A DNA stretch of 5,445 nucleotides from DATBWZ01 sp036514535 (GTDB lineage Bacteria > JAMCPX01 > DATBWZ01). The notes under the pieces were generated by a model. It was not told the origin of the DNA. It ran no database searches and worked only from the letters and a program-made list of their open reading frames with translations. Shown piece after piece: positions 1-3,584 of this stretch (position 1 is the stretch's first letter; every line of letters begins with the position of its first letter). The translations under genes were made by a program, and so were the position numbers. Where the stretch lies: positions 1 through 5,445 of the forward strand of contig DATBWZ010000106.1 in NCBI GenBank assembly GCA_036514535.1, read 5' to 3'.

Positions 1-143
1 CCCATAGCAAGCCAGTCTCCATAAGTTATAATTATGCAGTCGCCTTGGCATTTCTGCGCTGCACGCAACAATCTACTGAGCCATCCTGTGCCGCTACAGA
101 CACAGTATCGGGAGTGCAGCTCTACGCATAAATCTATCTTCAT
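1..143 (-). CDS. Small cysteine-rich protein, partial at left edge
   Basis: An open frame starts at the ATG at 143-141 and runs off the left edge after 47 codons without a stop. The visible peptide has Cys at residues 6, 14, 16, 32 and 36. A CVCSGTGW stretch recalls the CxGxG half-motif of DnaJ-type zinc fingers, but the full CxxCxGxG repeat is absent, so no family can be assigned. A weak Shine-Dalgarno (AAGG, about 7 nt upstream) precedes the ATG, and the frame begins 9 nt after the stop of the tiny ORF upstream. Its position at the end of a run of tightly spaced phage-like genes supports it. It could be a chance open frame, because the true end is not visible. Confidence 0.4.
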   Translation of the reverse strand, partial: MKIDLCVELHSRYCVCSGTGWLSRLLRAAQKCQGDCIIITYGDWLAM

Positions 144-152
144 ATCAAAACC

Positions 153-203
153 TTAACAAGTGTAGCCTGCATTCTCGCCGCAGCCGTAGTAACATTCAGC
201 CAT
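153..203 (-). CDS. 16-residue Cys-rich peptide or truncated zinc-knuckle remnant
   Basis: The ATG at 203-201 overlaps the last codons and stop of the lysozyme-like gene (8-nt overlap). It encodes a 16-residue peptide, MAECYYGCGENAGYTC, before a TAA. Its CxYGCGxxAxY pattern resembles the N-terminal zinc-binding motif of small phage and HNH-associated proteins, which are normally longer and contribute further cysteines. Either this is a truncated relative that lost its C-terminal half, or it is a very short coupled peptide. There is no clear Shine-Dalgarno of its own, so translation would depend on coupling to the gene before it. The family resemblance is from memory and the ORF is very short. 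Confidence 0.3.
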   Translation of the reverse strand: MAECYYGCGENAGYTC

Positions 204-627
204 TAGCGTATACCTTGCGATAACAGTTCAGCCAATGTTTTTCATGGCCGTTTTTAAGCGCCCATTTCAGCAGGTATATTTGGTGCTTTGGGTTTTTCCA
301 TCGCAGGTATGGCTTCCCTGCTTGTTGTTTCATCCATTGAAAAGTTTTATATTGAAATTGCGCCGGCCCAAAACTGAGACCACCATCGCCCCAAACATCG
401 TATCTATGTGAGGATTCGCAGGCAATAATCTTTTGAACGATTTCCTCATATTTTAATTCCTCTTCAAGATGTTGGATTGATTTCTGTAAAGAATCAACTA
501 ATAATTTATTTTCATGGATTTCTCGTTTTAGATTGATAAGCGTTAAGTGATTATGATAATTTTGCCAGGCGTAGCCGGCCATAATGCCAAATAAAAAAAT
601 CAGAAAAGATATAAAGATTTTATTCAT
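196..627 (-). CDS. Membrane-anchored lysozyme-like (SLT/transglycosylase-type) peptidoglycan hydrolase
   Basis: This 143-residue protein has three parts. Residues 4-21 form an N-terminal hydrophobic segment, probably an uncleaved signal anchor. Residues 33-65 are a charged, Leu-rich stretch likely to be a short coiled coil. Residues 64-143 resemble a lysozyme-fold domain, with the candidate catalytic Glu71 in ACESS followed by GDGGLSFGPAQFQ, the Gly-rich turn seen in soluble lytic transglycosylase-like domains. The fold would cleave glycan strands of peptidoglycan on the periplasmic side of the inner membrane. Its start overlaps the stop of the 51-residue membrane protein upstream in ATGA, so the two are probably translationally coupled as a small lysis-like pair. 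The domain is short and the C-terminal half is divergent, so activity is inferred. A structural, spanin-like or virion role is possible instead. Confidence 0.7.
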   Translation of the reverse strand: MNKIFISFLIFLFGIMAGYAWQNYHNHLTLINLKREIHENKLLVDSLQKSIQHLEEELKYEEIVQKIIACESSHRYDVWGDGGLSFGPAQFQYKTFQWMKQQAGKPYLRWKNPKHQIYLLKWALKNGHEKHWLNCYRKVYANG

Positions 628-779
628 ATATCCCCCTTTTTATTTTTGTTTGTCTCCCAACCTCTCGCATAGGCATCGGCTTCTCGCTCCAATGTTTTTG
701 CGCCGGCCCAAAGGAGACGGAGAAAACATCCGCCGCTGGCGGAGATAAAAACAGTGAGTATCCATAATGTAATGTCCAT
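624..779 (-). CDS. 51-residue single-pass membrane protein, holin-like candidate
   Basis: The ATG at 779-777 has an excellent AAGGAGG Shine-Dalgarno 4 nt upstream and gives a 51-residue protein ending in TGA at 626-624. Residues 3-27 are hydrophobic (ITLWILTVFISASGGCFLRL is the core) and could span the membrane once. Residues 28-51 are charged and rich in Lys, Glu, Arg and Asn. Its TGA overlaps the ATG of the lysozyme-like gene (ATGA), which strongly supports real translation. Small membrane proteins directly upstream of a phage peptidoglycan hydrolase are often holins, and that is the basis of the call. No holin family motif is recognisable, so it may instead be an anchor partner of the hydrolase. 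Confidence 0.65.
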   Translation of the reverse strand: MDITLWILTVFISASGGCFLRLLWAGAKTLEREADAYARGWETNKNKKGDI

Positions 780-790
780 GCTGCCTCCTT

Positions 791-827
791 GTCATTCTGG
801 ATTCCCGATAAAAACTTCGGGAATGAC
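791..827. repeat. Short palindromic interspersed repeat inside a gene 3' end
   Basis: This 37-bp unit begins GTCATTC and ends GAATGAC. An 8-bp perfect stem (ATTCCCGA at 801-808 with TCGGGAAT at 817-824) surrounds a TAAAAACT loop. Read on the minus strand it supplies the last 11 codons and the TGA stop of the winged-helix gene, and it ends just before the Shine-Dalgarno of the 51-residue gene. A related hairpin at 1797-1819 shares the CCCGATAAAAAC core. In RNA it would form a hairpin directly across the stop codon region. Confidence 0.8.
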
Positions 828-1265
828 TACAGGTACAAGTTGATATAAATAGATGCTTGCGCCGTCTTGCGTCCTGCCGCTAAACCTGCAGGATATGTCC
901 ATGCCCTTGGGCCTGATGTTTCGTCTGAGCTCGCCGATAGATGAGCCAACTGCCTCCAGATTAACTGCCTCGCCGATTTCCCGCGTTGAATGGGGCTCCC
1001 TGTCCGAAAGATATTTATAGAGCCTTTGCAAACGCAACGATGTTTCCAATTTTGAAAACCGCATCCCTTTTGCCTGCATGAGTTTCACCCCCTTTTTGTA
1101 TGCTTCTTGATAATGCGTTTTTTTGCATTCAGGCGAACAAAAAACCATATCAACCCTTTTGGGTGCAAATGCCTTTCCGCAAGGCTTATAGAAACACTCC
1201 GATAAAGTGTTAACTCTTGATGGTGGGACTTTATGGCTATGCTTGATGTCATGGCTATGCTTCAC
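792..1265 (-). CDS. Zinc-ribbon plus winged-helix DNA-binding protein
   Basis: Numbered from a GTG at 1265, the protein has 157 residues. Residues 24-52 form a metal-binding module, C24-x4-C29-x13-C43-x3-C47, with FCSPECKKTHY typical of FCS/MYM-like ribbons. Residues 72-118 look like a helix-turn-helix (STREIGEAV, then SSIGELRRN), and 122-144 like a beta wing. This is the layout of phage winged-helix regulators. Start choice: an ATG at 1328 in the same frame would add 21 residues, but it has no Shine-Dalgarno and its extension lies over another plausible small gene. The GTG has GAGGAG 10 nt upstream and overlaps that gene's stop. Both starts remain possible. The N-terminus carries KHSH twice, from an 18-bp tandem duplication. 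Residues 147-157 and the stop come from a palindromic repeat, so the original C-terminus was probably different. The function is likely transcriptional or replication control of the element, by inference. Confidence 0.7.
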   Translation of the reverse strand: MKHSHDIKHSHKVPPSRVNTLSECFYKPCGKAFAPKRVDMVFCSPECKKTHYQEAYKKGVKLMQAKGMRFSKLETSLRLQRLYKYLSDREPHSTREIGEAVNLEAVGSSIGELRRNIRPKGMDISCRFSGRTQDGASIYLYQLVPVVIPEVFIGNPE

Positions 1266-1268
1266 TTC
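1233..1268. repeat. 18-bp tandem duplication encoding KHSH twice
   Basis: Two adjacent 18-bp units (1233-1250 and 1251-1268) share an identical 12-bp core, ATGGCTATGCTT, and match at about 15 of 18 positions. On the minus strand they encode two KHSH tetrapeptides at the start of the zinc-ribbon protein. The second unit also contains the stop of the overlapping 43-residue gene. It is probably a small slippage duplication. Confidence 0.7.
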
Positions 1269-1386
1269 GTAAAAGCTCCTCTGCGTCCCCTGAATCAATT
1301 GTTTCAAAACATGCCCCATGGTCGCCATTACAAAGAATGCCTGTAAGACGGCACTTTGAATTATCGTGCCATTGACAGGTCGTCAT
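1255..1386 (-). CDS. 43-residue Cys/His-rich putative metal-binding protein, overlapping both neighbours
   Basis: The ATG at 1386-1384 lies inside the end of the AlpA-like gene in another frame, with AAGGAG 3 nt upstream. The frame runs 43 codons to TAG at 1257-1255. The peptide places Cys at 4, 12, 19 and 26 and His at 7 and 23 (CQWHDNSKC, then LTGILCNGDHGAC), a spacing that suggests one structural zinc site; the rest is an acidic, helix-forming tail. Small phage and bacterial proteins with C...LTG..C patterns are familiar, but I cannot name the family. It overlaps the upstream gene by 26 nt and its TAG overlaps the GTG of the next gene. It is favoured over an N-terminal extension of the winged-helix protein because of its ribosome site and ordered metal ligands. 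Confidence 0.55.
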   Translation of the reverse strand: MTTCQWHDNSKCRLTGILCNGDHGACFETIDSGDAEELLRSEA

Positions 1387-1591
1387 ATTCTCCTTTCCGC
1401 CAGAGCCTTGCGCGGTTGCGTCTTGATTCTATCCATCTATCCAAATCGTATCTTTTCAGTTTTGGCCTGCCGATGTCATAGTATGGTATTTCCCGCTTTT
1501 GTATTTTCTTACGCAGAGTTGCGGGCTTCATCTCAAAGCCTTTGGCGATGAGATATTCAGACGCCTGTTTTATGCTTAAGAATTCGGTCAT
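1361..1591 (-). CDS. AlpA/MerR-like helix-turn-helix protein
   Basis: This 76-residue protein matches the HTH_17/excisionase-type fold. LSIKQASEYLIAKG (5-18) forms the first helices, KPATLRKKIQKREIPYYDIG (22-41) the recognition helix and wing, and KRYDLDRWIESRR (46-58) the closing D-x-x-W-[IL] helix typical of the family. The C-terminus is basic. Such proteins bind DNA as small activators, excisionases (recombination directionality factors) or accessory regulators in phages and genomic islands. The ATG begins 1 nt after the DUF3310 stop, so translation is probably coupled. An excisionase role is attractive because an integrase lies at the right edge of the window, but regulators of this fold are equally common. 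Confidence 0.8.
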   Translation of the reverse strand: MTEFLSIKQASEYLIAKGFEMKPATLRKKIQKREIPYYDIGRPKLKRYDLDRWIESRRNRARLWRKGEYDDLSMAR

Positions 1592-1592
1592 A

Positions 1593-2150
1593 CTAATTTC
1601 CGTCCACCTCTGCGAGCAGCCTTTCTAAATACCACTTTGCCTTTTTTAAATCCTCCACGGCGCTGCCCTTGTGCCGATACCTTGCGATATATTTGATTAT
1701 ATTACCGTCCATATAGCCCATCTGCTGGTCTGCGATAAAGTCAATAACCTCAATCTTGCCCTGCGTGTAATGCGGCGGATGATTGATCGAGTCCGCTCCC
1801 CGATAAAAACATTCGGGGACAAGCTTACTCGTCATTCCCGCAGGCTTTTCTTTTGTCATTCCCGCAGGCTTTAAGCGGGAATCCAGTTTTATATCTTTCT
1901 TTTTTCTTTTCTTGCTTTTATATGAATATGCGCAGTCCTTACACATCCCTCTTTTTTTTATAAATGTCCTAACCTCTGATGCCTTCCTGCCGCACTTTGG
2001 ACAGCATGGCTCATCTATCTGCCGTTGCACAGGCTGGCTGTTCTCATGTTCAATCTCTCCCAGCGCCTTTTGCTTATGCTTAAAATGCTTCACGCAAAAT
2101 CCTTCTATTTTAGCTTCCTTCTTGCAACCTGTGTATATGCAATCGCTCAT
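1593..2150 (-). CDS. Double zinc-finger and DUF3310 protein with a repeat-encoded linker
   Basis: The 185-residue protein has three regions. Residues 4-22 are a small finger (C4-x4-C9, C19-x2-H22). Residues 49-73 are a zinc ribbon (CPKCGR, then C70-x2-C73) followed by a Lys-rich stretch (78-88). Residues 122-183 are a DUF3310 domain, recognised by NHPPHY, IEVIDFI and GNIIKYIARYRHKG followed by LKKAKWYLERL. DUF3310 occurs widely in phages and is often annotated by relation to T7 gp1.7 nucleotide kinase; that activity is not demonstrable here. The stretch between fingers and DUF3310, about residues 89-119, is encoded by palindromic repeats. It reads LDSRLKPAGMT, then KEKPAGMT, then LVPECFYRG, and keeps the frame open. 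A strong GGAGG 4 nt upstream of the ATG overlaps the stop of the preceding gene. The repeat-encoded part is probably an unstructured linker. Confidence 0.85.
   Translation of the reverse strand: MSDCIYTGCKKEAKIEGFCVKHFKHKQKALGEIEHENSQPVQRQIDEPCCPKCGRKASEVRTFIKKRGMCKDCAYSYKSKKRKKKDIKLDSRLKPAGMTKEKPAGMTSKLVPECFYRGADSINHPPHYTQGKIEVIDFIADQQMGYMDGNIIKYIARYRHKGSAVEDLKKAKWYLERLLAEVDGN
1797..1820. repeat. Palindromic repeat unit, TAAAAACAT-loop variant, in coding sequence
   Basis: TCCCCGA at 1797-1803 pairs perfectly with TCGGGGA at 1813-1819 around a TAAAAACAT loop. The loop and inner stem closely match the unit at 791-827, in the same orientation. On the minus strand it encodes roughly LVPECFYRG of the DUF3310 protein. 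Confidence 0.7.
1831..1886. repeat. One half and one full palindromic repeat unit in coding sequence
   Basis: A half unit (GTCATTCCCGCAGGCTTTT, 1831-1849) is followed by a full unit (1855-1886) that begins with the same GTCATTCCCGCAGGCTTT and ends GCGGGAATCCAG. In the full unit ATTCCCGC (1858-1865) pairs with GCGGGAAT (1875-1882). Translated on the minus strand these give LDSRLKPAGMT and a second KPAGMT, a peptide that recurs wherever this repeat type is translated. The full unit has the opposite orientation to the unit at 791-827. Confidence 0.8.
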
Positions 2151-2159
2151 AATGCCTCC

Positions 2160-2342
2160 TTACTCATTCAAAACCTTTCTCAAGTCCTCAAGTTTCTTTC
2201 TCCGCATATTTATTTTTGTGGAGAGTTGAAAATAATGTTCGATATCACCTGCGTTATATGCTCTTCCCCTCTGCCTCTCAAGTCTTAATATCTCTTCTAT
2301 ATGTTCATTTATTGATATGTTTATATTTTCTATATTAGTCAT
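2160..2342 (-). CDS. Small coiled-coil protein of unknown function
   Basis: This 60-residue protein is almost wholly helical by composition, rich in Glu, Arg, Ile and Leu with heptad-like spacing, and probably forms a coiled coil. Start support: AAAGG 3 nt before the ATG, and the gene lies 7 nt after the CII-like gene's stop. Its last residues, EDLRKVLNE, closely resemble EDLRKILKG at the end of the upstream CII-like protein, and the DNA of the two tails matches at 20 of 23 positions, so one tail may derive from the other. It may pair with the CII-like protein through these helices. No family recognised. Confidence 0.7.
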   Translation of the reverse strand: MTNIENINISINEHIEEILRLERQRGRAYNAGDIEHYFQLSTKINMRRKKLEDLRKVLNE

Positions 2343-2349
2343 ATCCTTT

Positions 2350-2787
2350 TTACCCCTTCAAAATCTTCCTCAAATCCTCCATCTCTTTTTCAGTGATATT
2401 GATTTGCTTTTCCAATGCTCGCTTGTCATTGGCAGATAAATACCCGTCTTTCAGCGACCTCTTAACCTCAGCAACAAGAGTGCCTGTTGCAGCGGCTATG
2501 TCCAATGTCTCATCAGTCGGGGTCTTGACCTGCTTGGCAGCAGGAGCCTTGTCTATTATTTTTTTGTCAGTATCATTTAAAATGAAATTCAGGAAGTCTA
2601 TGTCGTGGGTAGCGTTGTAAAGCGGGGCGATAAGGTCGGGGGGAAAATGCGAGATGCCTTCAATATAATTGTAAAAAGTGGATAGAGATATATTCATTTG
2701 AGAGCATACCTTTTTAGCGTCATGCTCTCCGGGCGATACAAACTTGTTATATAGCAAGTTTTGGAAACGAATGTATTTTAAGTGCAT
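2350..2787 (-). CDS. Phage CII/CP76-like regulatory protein
   Basis: The 145-residue protein has an N-terminal HTH-like region (residues 22-46, with AKKVCSQMNISLSTFYNYIEG) followed by FPPDLIAPLYNATHDIDFLNFI (48-69). That order of HTH, F-P-P-D-L and a T-x-D-x-x-x-L segment is characteristic of the Phage_CP76 'regulatory protein CII' family. An Ala/Lys/Pro linker (78-92) leads to C-terminal helices (93-143), probably for oligomerisation. The family includes lysis-lysogeny and replication regulators of temperate phages. GGGAGGAG lies 7 nt before the ATG. Being early in the leftward operon fits a delayed-early regulator that would act on the switch at 3499-3584 or on the replication region. Family assignment is by motif recall. 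Confidence 0.7.
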   Translation of the reverse strand: MHLKYIRFQNLLYNKFVSPGEHDAKKVCSQMNISLSTFYNYIEGISHFPPDLIAPLYNATHDIDFLNFILNDTDKKIIDKAPAAKQVKTPTDETLDIAAATGTLVAEVKRSLKDGYLSANDKRALEKQINITEKEMEDLRKILKG

Positions 2788-2842
2788 GGCAAAACTCCTC
2801 CCTTGTTTCCCTTTTTAAAACCCTTCTACTATATTAAAACTG

Positions 2843-2873
2843 TTGCCCTGAAAACCCTCTTATGTTATATAAA
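2843..2873 (+). promoter_or_regulatory. Candidate sigma70 promoter for the rightward zinc-ribbon unit
   Basis: TTGCCC (2843-2848) and TATATA (2866-2871) are 17 nt apart; an overlapping TATAAA (2868-2873) is also available at 19 nt. A start near 2879 would give a leader of about 120 nt before the zinc-ribbon ATG. It would oppose the leftward operon transcript. Confidence 0.5.
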
Positions 2874-2974
2874 GCGCAAAGGCGCAGCAGATAATCCATC
2901 GGGTAAGACGGCATCCGTGCGCCTTTTGCGTTCTTGTGCCGGCAATAGGTCGGATGGAGGTCTGGCCTGCCGGC
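2874..2974 (+). promoter_or_regulatory. Structured leader RNA candidate with two long-range stems
   Basis: CGCAAAGGCGC (2875-2885) pairs with GCGCCTTTTGCG (2919-2930) with one bulged base, enclosing a 33-nt loop. GCCGGCA (2938-2944) pairs with TGCCGGC (2968-2974). A segment of the first loop, TCCATC, is complementary to GATGGA in the second loop, so a loop-loop (pseudoknot or kissing) contact is possible. The region has no convincing ORF and ends about 20 nt before a strong Shine-Dalgarno. I recognise no known riboswitch class. It could also be an operator array or a small RNA. Confidence 0.4.
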
Positions 2975-3002
2975 GGACAAGACTGTAAAAAAAGGAGATG
3001 AT

Positions 3003-3161
3003 ATGAAAATTAAAGTTGACATAAAAACACCCGACCTGAATAACATTGAAATCCCCTTTACATGTCCTAATTGTAAAAAAGTAATTAAGAAAAAAGTAAA
3101 AGACCTAAAAACATTAAAAGAATGCCCTCAATGCAGGGCTCAAATTACTTGGAAGAATTAG
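3003..3161 (+). CDS. 52-residue zinc-ribbon protein on the opposite strand (moron-like)
   Basis: The ATG has GGAG 5 nt upstream and opens a 52-residue frame ending in TAG. The protein starts with a short basic strand-forming segment and carries CPNC (21-24) and CPQC (41-44), 16 residues apart, a classic four-Cys zinc ribbon. The intervening loop is Lys-rich, suggesting contact with nucleic acid or an acidic partner. It is the only rightward gene between minus-strand operon genes, with its own candidate promoter and leader, so it looks like an independently expressed cassette. Its last 17 nt overlap the 3' end of the ribbon-helix-helix gene tail to tail. AT-rich codons (many AAA, ATT) differ somewhat from the flanking genes. 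Confidence 0.8.
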   Translation: MKIKVDIKTPDLNNIEIPFTCPNCKKVIKKKVKDLKTLKECPQCRAQITWKN

Positions 3162-3297
3162 ATTGAGTCATTCCTTTTTCAATCGCTTTTTCCAAGAAGG
3201 AAGAAACAGATTCAAGCATCGCAGTTGCTTCTTTGATGATTTTTATTACCTCGGGTTCCATCGTTATCGTGATTTTTGCGTTAGGCGCTTTCTTCAT
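3145..3297 (-). CDS. Ribbon-helix-helix DNA-binding protein
   Basis: The ATG at 3297-3295 follows TAAGGAGGTCA with 7 nt spacing, one of the best ribosome sites in the window. The 50-residue protein fits the Arc/MetJ/CopG-like RHH fold: a strand at residues 7-14 (AKITITME), helix A at 15-28, a turn at 29-32 and helix B at 33-41 (FLEKAIEKG). RHH proteins dimerise and insert a two-stranded sheet into the major groove. Located second in the leftward operon, it could be a Cro/Arc-like repressor of the switch, or an antitoxin-like regulator paired with the 62-residue protein. Its 3' end overlaps the rightward zinc-ribbon gene by 17 nt. Confidence 0.8.
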   Translation of the reverse strand: MKKAPNAKITITMEPEVIKIIKEATAMLESVSSFLEKAIEKGMTQSNSSK

Positions 3298-3309
3298 TTT
3301 CTGACCTCC

Positions 3310-3498
3310 TTAAGTGTTGGGAGATTTTAAAACCGGAGCTATCCGCTCTTGAAGTAACTGCCGGGCAATTTGCTCAGAAGGACATAGGATTAGAAAACTA
3401 TCGCCTTGCGCAAGAACGAGGTATGGCTGTAGCAATCTGCGCATGGACTGAAGGCGATGATTCAATAAAGTCTTTTTTGCATTAGATTTCTTTAACAT
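3310..3498 (-). CDS. 62-residue early protein of unknown function
   Basis: The first gene of the leftward transcript. GGAGG lies 5 nt before the ATG, and the predicted transcription start is about 24 nt upstream. The protein begins with a very basic helix (residues 1-22, many Lys and Arg). It continues with a strand-turn-strand (YLVLAQGDSFLILCPS, 26-41) and a helix (EQIARQLLQERIAPVLK). The compact alpha-beta layout suggests a small folded, possibly nucleic-acid-binding protein, but no family is recognised. Its TAA is fused to the Shine-Dalgarno of the RHH gene, so the two are probably co-translated. By position it corresponds to cro or an early regulator; a toxin or partner role with the RHH protein is an alternative. 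Confidence 0.7.
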   Translation of the reverse strand: MLKKSNAKKTLLNHRLQSMRRLLQPYLVLAQGDSFLILCPSEQIARQLLQERIAPVLKSPNT

Positions 3499-3528
3499 TC
3501 AGACCTCCACTTCTATTTGATGGAGTGG

Positions 3529-3556
3529 ATTATACAGAGTTTCTAAATATTGTCAA
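3529..3556 (-). promoter_or_regulatory. Consensus sigma70 promoter of the leftward operon
   Basis: On the minus strand TTGACA (3556-3551) and TATAAT (3534-3529) match both consensus hexamers perfectly with a 16-nt spacer. Transcription should start near 3522, giving a short leader to the gene at 3498. Such a strong promoter facing a repressor gene is the expected target of that repressor. Confidence 0.85.
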
Positions 3557-3580
3557 GTAAAAAATTAGACTTCCTAAATT
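3541..3580. promoter_or_regulatory. Candidate repressor operator: direct repeat in the divergent region
   Basis: TTCTAAATATTG (from 3541) and TTCCTAAATTGA (from 3571) are near-identical, spaced 30 bp (about three helical turns). The first lies within the spacer and reaches the -35 of the leftward promoter, and the second abuts the XRE start codon. TCTAA (3542-3546) and TTAGA (3565-3569) are also inverted. Binding here could block leftward transcription and control the repressor's own gene. Confidence 0.4.
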
Positions 3581-3584
3581 GACT

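Noticed and set aside
358..712. A 15-bp identical string (TTGCGCCGGCCCAAA) at 358-372 and 698-712
   Set aside because: It is read in different frames in the hydrolase and the 51-residue gene, with no similarity in flanking bases and no palindrome family link. Probably chance, or a trace of recombination too short to interpret.
1831..1886. CRISPR array
   Set aside because: The repeated units are unevenly spaced, palindromic, translated in frame, and have no spacer of constant length or cas genes nearby.
1912..2229. A 105-codon plus-strand frame (and an 87-codon frame overlapping it)
   Set aside because: It lies opposite the DUF3310 and coiled-coil genes, is Phe/Ser/Leu-rich as antisense frames often are, and has no ribosome site or domain.
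2874..2974. Cyclic-di-GMP or other known riboswitch
   Set aside because: The CGCAAAGGCGC string briefly suggested GEMM, but the conserved order of motifs for that class is absent, and no other class consensus fits.
2834..3046. A 70-codon minus-strand frame across the structured leader
   Set aside because: It starts inside the zinc-ribbon gene without a ribosome site, and its sequence is mostly the translation of the inverted repeats. The rightward zinc ribbon on the other strand has a clear motif and ribosome site.
3161..3190. Possible intrinsic terminator after the zinc-ribbon gene (GATTGA paired with TCAATC, then GCTTTTT)
   Set aside because: The stem is only 6 bp, AT-rich and with a 12-nt loop, and the bases are coding in the RHH gene. 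Too weak to call.
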